DNA of 22,991 nt from a virus. A program made the position numbers and the translations under genes. The stretch's first letter is position 1. Each line of letters begins with the position of its first letter. The stretch is taken from positions 1-22,991 of the IMG/VR virus record IMGVR_UViG_3300027708_000308. One strand, given 5' to 3'. Below, piece by piece: positions 1 through 8,532 of this stretch. The notes beneath the pieces are model-generated. The model made no database searches, was not told the origin of the DNA, and saw nothing but the letters and a program-made list of their open reading frames with translations.

Positions 1-830
1 GGTATAACGCTGGTGGTTCGGGTTTTCCCTTACAACGCATTCAAGGTGCAGTGAATGACATTGGTTGCGCTGCAACATTCTCTGTGGCCAAGCTAGACAA
101 CTCAATCTTTTGGCTGGGTTCTGACGCACGAGGCCAAGGTGTCGTTTACAAAGCAAACGGGTACAACGGCCAGCGAATCAGCACACACGCTGTCGAATGG
201 CAGATCCAGCAATACTCAACCATCTCGGACGCTGTTGGTTACAGCTATCAGCAAGATGGCCACATCTTTTATGTTCTAAGTTTTCCAACGGCACAGGCCA
301 CTTGGGTGTATGACGCATCCACACAAGCCTGGCATGAGCGTGCTGGATTTTCAAACGGCAAACTGACCCAGCACCGGGGTAACTGCCAGACGTTTTTTAA
401 CAACGCAAATGTTGTTGGTGATTACCTCAATGGTAACATATATGACTACGACTTAACTGTTTACTCCGACGGCATTTACCCGCAAAAGTGGATTCGGTCC
501 TGGCGTGCATTGCCCACTGGCGAAAATACTTTGGTTAGGACTAATCAGCATAGTCTGCAACTTGACATTGAAGCGGGTAGCGGGTTGAACCTTGGGCAAG
601 GCAGTGACCCACAGGTCATGCTTCGCTGGTCGGATGATGCTGGCCACACTTGGTCCAACGAGTATTGGATGTCGATTGGCAAGATTGGTGAATACGGTAA
701 ACGAGTGATCTGGCGTCGACTTGGCATGACCATTAAGCTGCGGGACCGCGTTTATGAGGTTTCTGGCACTGACCCCGTAAAAATTTCGATCATGGGCGCA
801 AAACTCGTAGTGGCGGCCACAAATGCCTGA
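1..830 (+). CDS. P22 gp10-like packaged-DNA stabilisation (tail hub) protein, C-terminal part
   Basis: The reading frame is open from base 3 to the TGA at 828-830, so the gene enters from outside the window. An in-frame GTG at 51 is probably internal, because the residues before it (ending QRIQGAV) read on smoothly into NDIGC, a pattern I recall from this family. The protein has aromatic-rich beta repeats (WLGSDARG, YVLSFP, TWVYDASTQAWHE) typical of beta-propeller-like tail hub proteins. In P22, gp10 closes the portal after packaging and receives the tail needle. Family assignment is by recalled motifs and synteny: tail proteins and a gp14/gp7/gp20/gp16-like series follow. The next gene overlaps by 8 nt. 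Confidence 0.72.
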   Translation, partial: YNAGGSGFPLQRIQGAVNDIGCAATFSVAKLDNSIFWLGSDARGQGVVYKANGYNGQRISTHAVEWQIQQYSTISDAVGYSYQQDGHIFYVLSFPTAQATWVYDASTQAWHERAGFSNGKLTQHRGNCQTFFNNANVVGDYLNGNIYDYDLTVYSDGIYPQKWIRSWRALPTGENTLVRTNQHSLQLDIEAGSGLNLGQGSDPQVMLRWSDDAGHTWSNEYWMSIGKIGEYGKRVIWRRLGMTIKLRDRVYEVSGTDPVKISIMGAKLVVAATNA

Positions 831-1398
831 TAGCATACAAATCCCAGCCGCCAGGGTTGAGATTACTGAGCCTAATACTAATCTGATGGCCCGGTCGTGG
901 TATCGCTTTTTGAATGCTGTCTCTGGGCTTTTGACTGTAAATGGTTCATTTTATGACACCACCACCCAAACGGCATCAGCCAACACGCCCAAAGCAATCA
1001 CATTAAACACGACTGCAATTGGCCAAAACATCGCCCTTGGCACGACAACTTCGCAAATTGTTGTTACAAACGCCGGGACATACAGCATTACTTTCAGCAT
1101 CCAATTAAATAACTCATCAACAACTGTTACAGACGATGTGGTGGCCTGGTTAAAATTGGACGGCTCGGATGTTCCATATTCGGCAAGCTGGATTACTGTT
1201 CCGGTCAAACATTCTGGAATTAATGGAAGTGCGATATTGACTGTTAATCTGTCTCAACCAATTGGCGCATATGGTTATGTTCAGATTTATTGGATGACAG
1301 TTAACGGCACCACAAGCGTTCAAACTGTTTCGTCAAGTACGTCACCAGCATACCCCGCATCGCCGGGAATCATTGTCACTTTGGCTCAAATCGTATAG
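823..1398 (+). CDS. Virion-associated protein with C1q/TNF-like (jelly-roll) beta domain, in the tail-needle slot
   Basis: 191 aa, starting inside the previous gene's stop region (8-nt overlap). Residues about 1-45 contain PAARVEITEPNTNLMARSWYRF-type sequence, an N-terminal motif I recall from tail-associated podovirus proteins that probably anchors to the tail. Residues about 50-190 are a Thr/Ser/Asn-rich beta domain (FYDTTTQTA, AGTYSITFSIQL, VVAWLKLDG, YVQIYWM), like the jelly-roll knobs of C1q/TNF type seen in phage structural proteins. P22 and Sf6 carry the tail needle gp26 here, and the Sf6 needle ends in a knob of this general type. There is no long coiled coil, so it is not a normal needle. 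Role as a needle-like or receptor-contact protein is inference. Confidence 0.55.
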   Translation: MPDSIQIPAARVEITEPNTNLMARSWYRFLNAVSGLLTVNGSFYDTTTQTASANTPKAITLNTTAIGQNIALGTTTSQIVVTNAGTYSITFSIQLNNSSTTVTDDVVAWLKLDGSDVPYSASWITVPVKHSGINGSAILTVNLSQPIGAYGYVQIYWMTVNGTTSVQTVSSSTSPAYPASPGIIVTLAQIV

Positions 1399-1407
1399 GA
1401 TTGACCT

Positions 1408-2280
1408 ATGGCTTATATCATCTCATCTTTTGCTGGCGCAGGGCCTCAATTCTTCACCAATGGCGGTGCGCCGCTTAATGGTGGATTGATCTATACCTAT
1501 GCAGCAGGTACCACAACCCCAGCCACGACCTATACAGATGGCACCACGGGTACTGCCAACTCCAACCCCATCGTGCTGGATTCATCAGGCCGCACGCCTA
1601 ATGAAATTTGGCTAAACAGTGGGGTGCTGTATAAGTTTGTTCTGAAAGACTCAACGGGTTCTCAGATCGGTAGTTACGACAATATCACGGGTATTAATGA
1701 TCCAAAGATTTTTAACAACATCATTACGGTCACCGGCACCAACACAATCGTTGGCACCTCTGTCCCACCGATCACGGGTTATGTAACGGGCAACACTTAC
1801 AGCTTTGTAGTGGCCGCAACTAACACCGATGTGGTGACGCTGAACATTGATGGCCAAGGTGCCAAAAGCATCAACTTGAGCGGTGGCTCGGCTGTTGTGC
1901 CGGGCGAACTGACAGTTGGCAGCATGGTGCTGGTCGAGTATGACGGCACCAGGTTCCAACTGCTGGCCAACTCCAGCCAGCGATCAATTGGTGTGGTCAC
2001 AGGCACCACTGCTGCTCGACCTGCCACGGGCGTGCCAGGCATGATGCGCCTGAACACTGACACCAACAAGTTTGAAGGCTACAACAACTCGGCATGGACC
2101 GGGGTTGGTGGTGGCGCAACTGGTGGTGGAGCTGACGCAGTGTTTGTTGAGAATGGCAAAGTCGTGACGACCAACTACACGATCACGTCCACCAACAATG
2201 CCATGAGTACGGGTCCAATTACCATCAATACTGGTATCACCGTCACTGTCCCCACGGGTTGCCGTTGGGCCATTATTTAA
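1408..2280 (+). CDS. Tail fibre/tailspike-type protein with conserved N-terminal anchor
   Basis: 290 aa. The N-terminus (SSFAGAGPQFFTNGGAPLNG, then a GLIYTYAAGTTTP motif and an EIWLNSG...YKFVLKDS segment, residues about 5-95) is a phage tail fibre/tailspike anchor module I recognise in many tailed phages. It binds the virion and leaves the rest for receptor contact. The middle part is Thr/Gly/Val-rich beta sequence. The C-terminus carries a short MMRLNTDTNKFEGYNNSAW module, common in fibres, and ends GCRWAII. There is no obvious enzymatic site. The three following ORFs are also fibre-like and almost contiguous, so receptor binding appears split over several polypeptides. Confidence 0.68.
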   Translation: MAYIISSFAGAGPQFFTNGGAPLNGGLIYTYAAGTTTPATTYTDGTTGTANSNPIVLDSSGRTPNEIWLNSGVLYKFVLKDSTGSQIGSYDNITGINDPKIFNNIITVTGTNTIVGTSVPPITGYVTGNTYSFVVAATNTDVVTLNIDGQGAKSINLSGGSAVVPGELTVGSMVLVEYDGTRFQLLANSSQRSIGVVTGTTAARPATGVPGMMRLNTDTNKFEGYNNSAWTGVGGGATGGGADAVFVENGKVVTTNYTITSTNNAMSTGPITINTGITVTVPTGCRWAII

Positions 2281-2289
2281 GGATCGACA

Positions 2290-2868
2290 ATGACAGTCTC
2301 TATTGACGGAACCGCAGGGATTACGACCCCTGCCGTAACTACTTCAGGAATTGATGAAGCGGCGACCCAGACTCAGGGTGGTGTGGCAATGCCACGCATG
2401 GTATTAAGTACAACTCAAAATACCACCAGTGGTGCATCAATTGATTTTATTACTATCCCAGTTTGGGTAAAACGAATTACATTGATGTTTAACGGTGTAA
2501 GCACTACTGGAACCAGTATCCCAATGATTCAACTTGGTTCTGGTTCAGTTCAAACAACCGGGTACAACTCAGCAGGTTCTGTAATTATTAGCAGTGCGGC
2601 ATCATCTAATTCAACTACTGGATTTTTAACTTCTGGTGGTGTATCCGATGGATCAGGAACAACCCGTCACGGCATGGCAATCCTTTCGGTAATGGGTGGA
2701 AACGTCTGGACATTTCAAAGCGTATTGGGTGCCAGTGATTCAGCAGCCACCCGTCTTGGCGGTGGCTCGGTGACTCTTTCGGGCGCTATTGATCGTCTGC
2801 GATTAACGACAGTTGGGGGTTCTGAAACCTTCGACGCCGGGTCTGTCAACATTCTGTACGAGGGCTAA
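2290..2868 (+). CDS. Tail fibre module, paralogue A
   Basis: 192 aa, Gly/Ser/Thr-rich. From residue about 38 it shows a recognisable module: TTQNTTSGASIDF, WVKRITLMFNGVSTTGTS, a variable middle, then IDRLRLTTVGGSETFDAGSVNI and a terminal YEG. The same module recurs in the ORF at 3128-3793 with a divergent middle, so the two are paralogues. Such fibre modules are short beta-rich units found at the distal ends of phage fibres. The first 35 residues differ from the paralogue and may be the attachment part. It starts 9 nt after the previous stop. Exact function is inferred from composition and position. Confidence 0.6.
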   Translation: MTVSIDGTAGITTPAVTTSGIDEAATQTQGGVAMPRMVLSTTQNTTSGASIDFITIPVWVKRITLMFNGVSTTGTSIPMIQLGSGSVQTTGYNSAGSVIISSAASSNSTTGFLTSGGVSDGSGTTRHGMAILSVMGGNVWTFQSVLGASDSAATRLGGGSVTLSGAIDRLRLTTVGGSETFDAGSVNILYEG

Positions 2869-2871
2869 TCC

Positions 2872-3126
2872 ATGAGCCAAACAATTATTACGGCAGGCGA
2901 TGCCAGTTCAGGTCTGGTGCAAGCGGCTGGTAACGATGGCACTTTGGTGTTGCAGTCTGGTGCTGCTGGTGCCAAGGTTAACGCTGTAAGTTTGGATGCC
3001 ACGGGAAAAATGAGTTTGACAGGTCAAACTGTGTCTTCGTCATCTACAAACACGGTGACTAATAAAGTGGCGATTGTGATTAACGGCACAACGTACTATT
3101 TGCTCGCCTCGACCTCGGGAACATAA
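2872..3126 (+). CDS. Small tail-fibre-associated protein
   Basis: 84 aa, low-complexity beta-type sequence (GDASSGLVQAAGNDGTLVLQ, then VNAVSLDATGKMSLTG), ending in IVINGTTYYLLAST. Segments of this kind recur in phage tail fibre modules (the QAAGNDGTL..QSG pattern). It lies 3 nt after paralogue A and 1 nt before paralogue B, so it is translated with them. It may be a linker or chaperone-like piece of a multi-chain fibre. No enzymatic motif is visible. I can assign it to the fibre cluster by context and composition only. Confidence 0.5.
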   Translation: MSQTIITAGDASSGLVQAAGNDGTLVLQSGAAGAKVNAVSLDATGKMSLTGQTVSSSSTNTVTNKVAIVINGTTYYLLASTSGT

Positions 3127-3127
3127 A

Positions 3128-3793
3128 ATGACCACAGCACTCTCAGATCAAGGCATTCAATTCGCCAGCGGCAACATTGTTGACCTGCGCACGTCGTACC
3201 CGACTAGCGGCACGTTCACCGCAGGTGATATCGTGTTTGAGTCCTCGACGGCTGGGCGCATCTCTGGCTGGAAACGGCTGACAACCAGCGCCAACAATGT
3301 TTTGGGTACTGACTGGCTGTATTTTACCGAGCTGACTTTGGCCACCACTCAAGCTACCACTTCGGGCACGTCAATTGACTTTACCGGCATCCCAAGCTGG
3401 GTGAAGCGAATTACTGTAATGCTCAATGGTGTAAGTACAAACGGAACTTCTGATCTGATTGTTCAAATTGGTTCTGGGTCAATTGACACTTCTGGATACA
3501 GTTCAGCCACAATGCGCGTTTCCGCCTCTGCAACTTTTACCACAGGTTTTGGCATTACTGGTGGCGCAAATTCAGCATCTGTTATTTTAGGTGGAGCGGT
3601 TCAATTATTGACAATTGGCTCAAACATTTGGGTGGCATCTGGTGCAACAGGCAGTTCAAGCGCAGGTACGTCATACCCAATTGGTGGATATAAATCTGCT
3701 CTTTCTGGCACCCTGGACCGCCTGCGCCTTACGACAGTCGGCGGCACTGATGCTTTTGACGCTGGTAGCGTAAACATCATGTATGAGGGTTGA
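3128..3793 (+). CDS. Tail fibre module, paralogue B
   Basis: 221 aa. Residues about 70-221 repeat the paralogue A module (TTQATTSGTSIDF, WVKRITVMLNGVSTNGTS, then LDRLRLTTVGGTDAFDAGSV, ending YEG), while the central part differs strongly. The first 65 residues (a DLRTSYPTSGTFTAGDIVFE segment and GWKRLTT) resemble the GDIVF...GWKRLT repeats found in other phage fibre proteins. Conserved ends with a variable middle suggest that the middle is the exposed receptor-facing part. It is followed directly by a TTG-started gene with no spacer. Confidence 0.6.
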   Translation: MTTALSDQGIQFASGNIVDLRTSYPTSGTFTAGDIVFESSTAGRISGWKRLTTSANNVLGTDWLYFTELTLATTQATTSGTSIDFTGIPSWVKRITVMLNGVSTNGTSDLIVQIGSGSIDTSGYSSATMRVSASATFTTGFGITGGANSASVILGGAVQLLTIGSNIWVASGATGSSSAGTSYPIGGYKSALSGTLDRLRLTTVGGTDAFDAGSVNIMYEG

Positions 3794-4168
3794 TTGATAT
3801 CTCGACTTTTAACTGATGCCGTGTGGCAGACCATCAAGGACTATCACAAGGATACAAAAAGCCGAGAATTGACGGGTGACCATCGTAATGTTATTGAACA
3901 AAACATGGACATTCACCCGTTTGATGGGGGCGTGTTTATCGCCATAGGAAATGAGTTTGATTTGTTTGTTGTCCCAGAGAAGCGGGGACGCTGGCGAATC
4001 AGGACAGAGATTGGGAACTACTTGCACCAGATGGGAAAGTCTCATAGTACAATTGTTGTACGGATCAATGAGAATAATTCCCCATCGTTGCGTCTGGCTG
4101 AACACTTTGGTTTCAAGGAAGTAAGCCGGGAAAACGGAATAATTCGATTGGAGAAGCGAAATGGGTGA
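3794..4168 (+). CDS. GNAT-fold protein in the P22 gp14 (DUF2824-like) position
   Basis: 124 aa, starting at a TTG that abuts the previous stop, with GAGGG at 3785-3789 just upstream; GTG at 3821 is an alternative start. The C-terminal half reads like a GNAT domain: FDLFVVPEKRGRWRIRTEIG at the acetyl-CoA loop position, then VRINENNSPSLRLAEHFGFK, the N..S..L...FGF pattern of GNAT motif B. The usual R-x-x-G-x-G/A loop is changed to RGRWRIRTE, so CoA binding may be weak or lost. In P22, gp14 lies between gp26 and gp7 and is needed for assembly; as I recall its family (DUF2824) is acyltransferase-like. Assignment rests on fold-like motifs plus synteny. Confidence 0.55.
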   Translation: MISRLLTDAVWQTIKDYHKDTKSRELTGDHRNVIEQNMDIHPFDGGVFIAIGNEFDLFVVPEKRGRWRIRTEIGNYLHQMGKSHSTIVVRINENNSPSLRLAEHFGFKEVSRENGIIRLEKRNG

Positions 4169-4883
4169 TATTGTCAATGCTGGGTTAGATGCGTTTGGCA
4201 TGGGGCCAGCGAGCAAGCAAGCCGACGCTGTAAAAAGCGCAGCCAATGCTTCTGCTAATGCTTCTCGATATGCTGCCGATGTTCAAAATCAACAGTATCA
4301 GCAGACCCGTCAAGATCAGATGCCGTGGATGCAGGCTGGTCAAACTGCCCTCAATGCACTAATTCCATTAGCTACAAACTATCAACAGTTTGGGATGGAT
4401 CAGTTTCAGCAAGACCCGGGTTACGCATTCCGATTAAGCGAGGGTAATAAGGCACTGAATCAAAATGCCGCAGCTCGTGGTGGTTTGATCTCTGGTAACG
4501 CGCTCAAGGCGGCCCAGGCTTACGGTCAAAACATGGGTTCTCAAGAATACCAAAACGCATTTAATCGTTATCAGACTGAGCGCAATGCTGCCCTAAACCC
4601 GTTACAAAGTTTGGCTGGTGTTGGCCAATCGTCAGCTAATTATCTGGGCACTGCTGGTGCAGCAAATGCCGCAAACATTGGCAACATTGCAATGACTAAC
4701 GGTGCAAACCAAGGCAACGCATTGATTGCTGGTGGCAACATCGCAGCAAGCCAATACGGCAACATGGGTAGCGCACTGAACACCGCACTCAACACCAACT
4801 GGAGCAAAGTTGGCCAACAGTTTGGATTTGGTGGTTCATCTTCTCAACCATACGCCGGGTATAACTCAGAAGTGGGGCTTTGA
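4161..4883 (+). CDS. P22 gp7-like DNA ejection (internal virion) protein
   Basis: 240 aa (P22 gp7 is about 229). The ATG at 4161 overlaps the previous gene by 8 nt, with GGAG at 4150-4153. It is rich in Ala, Asn and Gln. A diagnostic stretch is DPGYAFRLSEGNKALNQNAA, then ARGGLISGNALKAAQAYGQN and SQEYQNAFNRYQTERN, which I recognise from phage DNA transfer proteins of the gp7 class. These proteins are packed in the virion and ejected into the host to carry DNA across the envelope. The C-terminal third is low-complexity Gly/Ala/Asn. It is the first of three ejection genes in P22 order. Confidence 0.68.
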   Translation: MGDIVNAGLDAFGMGPASKQADAVKSAANASANASRYAADVQNQQYQQTRQDQMPWMQAGQTALNALIPLATNYQQFGMDQFQQDPGYAFRLSEGNKALNQNAAARGGLISGNALKAAQAYGQNMGSQEYQNAFNRYQTERNAALNPLQSLAGVGQSSANYLGTAGAANAANIGNIAMTNGANQGNALIAGGNIAASQYGNMGSALNTALNTNWSKVGQQFGFGGSSSQPYAGYNSEVGL

Positions 4884-4885
4884 TC

Positions 4886-6133
4886 ATGGCTGGAATCATC
4901 GACTATGGACTGGTCAACCCCAACTTGACCAACGCATTTTCTGGAGGCTATAACCAAGCCGAACAGAATCGCAATGCTTTGCTTCAGCAGCAACAAGCTC
5001 GTCAGATGGCAGAACTTCAATTGCGTGGTGCGAATCGTGAAGAACAAAATGCACTTGCTGAATCCGAGGCTTATAAACAAGCTGGTGGGGATTACAACAA
5101 ACTGCAACAAAACCTGATGGCTGGCGGTCTTGGTAAACAATCTCTTGCTGTGGGTGCACAAATCCAAAAAATGGATGCAGATAGGTTGTCCAAATTAAAG
5201 ACTCAGACAGAGCTGATGGGCCATACTGCAACTCACATCATGGCAAACCCAACGCTGGAAAATGCGCTCAACAGCACCCAGTTGTTTGGAAAGCAAACAG
5301 GTGCTGATGTTTCTGCCGATGTTGCGCAGTTGCAACAAATTGGCAATAACCCTGAAGCACTTCGTCAATGGGCTGCTGGTCATGCTTTGAAAGCGGAAAA
5401 CTTGTTGCCAAAGTTTGAACAAGTTGCAATGCCTGGTGGTGGTAAACAACTAGGAACAGTAAATCCTGTTACTGGCAAAATGGATGTTAATCAAACCATT
5501 GCGCCAGAAATGACGCCGTATGAGAAACAGCGCCTCAGCCAAGAAAACCGCCGTATCAATTTGTCTGAAAACGAAGCAACTTTGAAACGCGAAGGCATTG
5601 AGGGCATCTCTCCTAAAGAAATGCAAAAGCGTGAAGCGACTTTACCGCAAGCTACATCGACTATTAAAGGCTTTGAAAACAAATCAGATACGTTTATCAA
5701 AGACTTGAAAGCCTTGCGTAATCATCCCGGCTTGTCTCAGATTACTGGTCTTGTTGCTGGGCGTGTACCAGCTATTACCTCAGAAGGCCGTGCAGCTCAA
5801 GCGTTGTACGACAAAGTTGTGGCCAAGGGTGGCTTCCAAGCACTCCAAGACCTTCGTGATGCGTCTAAAACTGGTGGTGCTTTGGGTAATGTGTCAAACC
5901 AAGAAGGTAAACAGCTTACCGCATCGTTTGCCGCAATTAGCCGGATTCAAGATGCCAAAGATGTGCAAGCGGCTATTGATGATGCAATTGGCAACATTGA
6001 GGGCGCCAAAACTCGTATGCGTGAAGCATATGACGCAACGTATTCATACAAAAACAAACAAAGCGAGGCAGGAAAACCTGCTACTTCTGCTGCTCCGACT
6101 AGCATTGACGCGCTGCTTAACAAGTACAAATAA
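4886..6133 (+). CDS. P22 gp20-like DNA ejection protein
   Basis: 415 aa from the ATG at 4886 (MAGIIDYG); a TTG six bases earlier (4880) is possible but less likely. AAGTGGGG lies just upstream. The N-terminus is rich in Gln, Asn and Ala (residues about 20-90, helical, e.g. LLQQQQARQMAELQLRG). The middle and C-terminal parts are charged and helical, ending ALLNKYK. P22 gp20 is about 471 aa and occupies the same place between gp7 and gp16. Ejection proteins of this type diverge fast, so synteny and composition carry the assignment more than motifs. Confidence 0.58.
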   Translation: MAGIIDYGLVNPNLTNAFSGGYNQAEQNRNALLQQQQARQMAELQLRGANREEQNALAESEAYKQAGGDYNKLQQNLMAGGLGKQSLAVGAQIQKMDADRLSKLKTQTELMGHTATHIMANPTLENALNSTQLFGKQTGADVSADVAQLQQIGNNPEALRQWAAGHALKAENLLPKFEQVAMPGGGKQLGTVNPVTGKMDVNQTIAPEMTPYEKQRLSQENRRINLSENEATLKREGIEGISPKEMQKREATLPQATSTIKGFENKSDTFIKDLKALRNHPGLSQITGLVAGRVPAITSEGRAAQALYDKVVAKGGFQALQDLRDASKTGGALGNVSNQEGKQLTASFAAISRIQDAKDVQAAIDDAIGNIEGAKTRMREAYDATYSYKNKQSEAGKPATSAAPTSIDALLNKYK

Positions 6134-6135
6134 TC

Positions 6136-7935
6136 ATGGCTACTCTCGATCAACTCAGTGCAGCATTGGTTAAAGCGGATGCCGCAGGAAATGTTGAGGA
6201 TGCGAGAGCATTCGCAAATGAAATTCGACGCTTGAGATCGACTGAAACAGCACCTGCACAAGTAACACAGCCCAACGGCATCCCCGGCCAGCGCAAAGAA
6301 CCCACGACTGCTGAAAAGATTATGGGATCGGCGCCAGTGCGCTTTGCCCTTGGTGCAGCCGAACCCTTGGTTGGCGCATTCCAATTAGGTGCGAATGTAG
6401 GTGATGTAATTTCTGAAAAGCTCGGCAATGAACCATTTGTCGGGCAGGGTGTGCGCGACTGGTGGAAGCAAGTTCAAGAGATGAAGCGTGCAGGCATGGC
6501 GCCCGATGCTTTAGATATTGCCGGTGGTGTTGGCAATGTAGCGATGGGTCTGGGTGGCGGTGCCATTCCTGCAACTGTCAAAGGCAAAATAGCGCAAGGT
6601 GCTGCCACGGGTGCAGCCTATGGTGCAGCGCAACCTGGCGCAACAGCTTCAGAAAATGTCTCAAATGCCGCCACAGGCGCAGTTGCCGGTGCAGTAGCAC
6701 CATTTGTAATCCCAGCAGCAGCAAAGGCCGCAGGATGGATTTGGGACGCTGCTGGCGGCAAGTTGGTACAAGTAAATGCTGGCAAAATCATGCGCACGAT
6801 TGCTGGTCCTGAGTTGGACAAAATTCGTGCGTTGGCAAGTGCCGCTCCAGCAAACCTGACAGCAGCCCAAGCTACGGCTCCCGCCAATCGAGATATGTTG
6901 GCAGCAATGGGAGAGCGTGCTGCAAAACGCGATGTTACAAACTATTTTTCCGATATAGCAAGGTCCCAAGAATCTGGGCGTCAAAACGCATTAGCTGCTG
7001 TCACTCCTGATCTAAATGCTGCTGTATTTGCACGAGCTGCGGCATCGCAACCTTTGTATGCTGCTGCAACCAAAGGAACCACACCTGTGGATACTTCTGG
7101 GTTGGTTCAACAAGTCACAGGTTTGCTTGAAAAGAATCCTGGTAATCCAGAACTGGTGGCTGCATTAGGCAGAGTTAAGACGGGCCTTGAGGCAAGTACG
7201 AATGCTGAACAAGTGTCGTCTGTGCTTGATGGTCTTAAAACTGCTATCGCATCAAAAGACAATAAGTTCATTGTCAAAAATCTTGCCGATGTAAAAAACA
7301 CAATTGAGTCTGCTTTGCCCGGTTATATGACCGCTCAAAAAGTATTTGCGGCAGGTTCTAAGGCAGTTAACCAAGCAACTTTGTTAAATGAGATGCAAAG
7401 TGTTGCAGCTCGACCGGGTGGTGGTGAGCGCGTTACCCCATTCCTCAATGCTTTGGGTCGTGGTGAAGAGTCATTGATCAAGCGTACAACTGGTCAGCCT
7501 AGGTTTACAGGAATTGAAGAAGTATTGACCCCTAAACAATTAGGTGTTGTGGAAGATATTGCATCACAGTACACTCGTGATTTACAACTGGCTGCAAACG
7601 CTGCCAAAGGTAAAGGTGGTTTGGGCGTAGTTCTCGGTGAAACTAAATCAAATGTTGAATTGCCCCCGTCGATTGGTTTTGTTACTCGTTTTACCAACAA
7701 GTTTTTGAGTTTGGTTGAAGGCAAGGTTAACAGCGAAACCCAAAAAGCTCTTGAGAATGGGATGCGTTCGGGCAAAGATTTGACTGCGCTTATTGATACA
7801 TTGCCCACAGTCGAGCGCAACAAGGTTTTGAAGTTTATGGCAACTTCGCCAACACTTAGAAAAGTATCAACTGTTGGTGCCGTCAATGCACTAGCGCCAT
7901 CGTCTACAAACCAAAACGCAATGACGGAGCAGTAA
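6136..7935 (+). CDS. P22 gp16-like DNA ejection protein
   Basis: 599 aa (P22 gp16 is about 609), starting 2 nt after the previous stop. A helical N-terminus (DQLSAALVKADAAGNVEDAR) leads into a Gly/Ala-rich, moderately hydrophobic region at residues about 125-200 that could insert in a membrane. A long helical, Ala- and Lys-rich body follows. No lytic transglycosylase or peptidase motif is visible. It is the last of three genes matching the P22 gp7-gp20-gp16 order. In P22 these form the trans-envelope ejection assembly. Function is inferred from length, composition and order. Confidence 0.58.
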   Translation: MATLDQLSAALVKADAAGNVEDARAFANEIRRLRSTETAPAQVTQPNGIPGQRKEPTTAEKIMGSAPVRFALGAAEPLVGAFQLGANVGDVISEKLGNEPFVGQGVRDWWKQVQEMKRAGMAPDALDIAGGVGNVAMGLGGGAIPATVKGKIAQGAATGAAYGAAQPGATASENVSNAATGAVAGAVAPFVIPAAAKAAGWIWDAAGGKLVQVNAGKIMRTIAGPELDKIRALASAAPANLTAAQATAPANRDMLAAMGERAAKRDVTNYFSDIARSQESGRQNALAAVTPDLNAAVFARAAASQPLYAAATKGTTPVDTSGLVQQVTGLLEKNPGNPELVAALGRVKTGLEASTNAEQVSSVLDGLKTAIASKDNKFIVKNLADVKNTIESALPGYMTAQKVFAAGSKAVNQATLLNEMQSVAARPGGGERVTPFLNALGRGEESLIKRTTGQPRFTGIEEVLTPKQLGVVEDIASQYTRDLQLAANAAKGKGGLGVVLGETKSNVELPPSIGFVTRFTNKFLSLVEGKVNSETQKALENGMRSGKDLTALIDTLPTVERNKVLKFMATSPTLRKVSTVGAVNALAPSSTNQNAMTEQ

Positions 7936-7936
7936 A

Positions 7937-8152
7937 ATGGATTTTGAATCACCCGAAATCGACCCGGTGGGGTACGGTGTCTTGTGGCAAAAAGTCCAAG
8001 ATATGTCCAAAAAGGTTGACAAGTTGGAAACCAACATTGAGGAGCTTTTGGCTTTAGCCAATAAAGGTCGGGGTGGTTTGTGGTTTGGCATGACGGTTGT
8101 TTCTGCTGGTTCAGCACTTGTAGGGTATGTTTTAAGTATTTGGAAACACTAA
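7937..8152 (+). CDS. Coiled-coil plus single-TM protein, holin-like
   Basis: 71 aa. Residues about 15-42 are a heptad-like coil (VQDMSKKVDKLETNIEELLA), a short basic linker NKGRGG follows, then one hydrophobic segment (LWFGMTVVSAGSALVGYVLS, residues about 47-66) and a short IWKH tail. This N-coil/C-anchor layout resembles XhlA-type haemolysin-like phage proteins, often found next to endolysins. It starts 1 nt after the gp16-like stop, and its TAA shares a base with the endolysin ATG (TAATG), so the two are translationally coupled. A lysis role is inferred from context. Confidence 0.58.
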   Translation: MDFESPEIDPVGYGVLWQKVQDMSKKVDKLETNIEELLALANKGRGGLWFGMTVVSAGSALVGYVLSIWKH

Positions 8153-8532
8153 TGTATAAACTCGGACCCGCATCACTGACCAAGCTCAGAGGAGTTCACC
8201 CAGACCTTGTAAAAGTGGTCATGCGTGCCATTCAGCTTAGTACCACAGACTTTACGGTACTCGAGGGGTTGAGAGCTATTGAGCGTCAAAAGGCACTTGT
8301 GGAAGCTGGCGCCAGTCACACCATGAACAGTCGCCATTTAGACGGGCACGCCGTCGATCTGGGTGCTTGGGTGGATAGCCGGGTTGATTGGTCTTGGCCA
8401 CTGTACGCCAAGATTGCAGGCGCTATGAAACTGGCGGCTGCTGAACTAGACATCCCTCTCGAATGGGGCGGGGATTGGAAAACTTTGAAAGACGGTCCCC
8501 ATTTTCAATTACCTTTTAAGGAATATCCATGA
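8152..8532 (+). CDS. Endolysin, M15-family L-alanyl-D-glutamate/D-Ala peptidase
   Basis: 126 aa from the ATG at 8152, which overlaps the previous stop. The frame is open further upstream, but this start fits both the coupling and the family length. It has the M15 zinc signature S60-R-H62-L-D-G65-H-A-V-D69 and the C-terminal W-G-G-D108-W plus D114-G-P-H117; H62, D69 and H117 are the expected zinc ligands. The enzyme cleaves peptide stems of peptidoglycan to release progeny. There is no signal peptide, so it needs a holin; a candidate follows with a 4-nt ATGA overlap. Confidence 0.88.
   Translation: MYKLGPASLTKLRGVHPDLVKVVMRAIQLSTTDFTVLEGLRAIERQKALVEAGASHTMNSRHLDGHAVDLGAWVDSRVDWSWPLYAKIAGAMKLAAAELDIPLEWGGDWKTLKDGPHFQLPFKEYP

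Noticed and set aside
7494-8183. 229-codon minus-strand ORF opposite the gp16-like gene
   Set aside because: It overlaps three well-supported plus-strand genes and shows no recognisable protein pattern.
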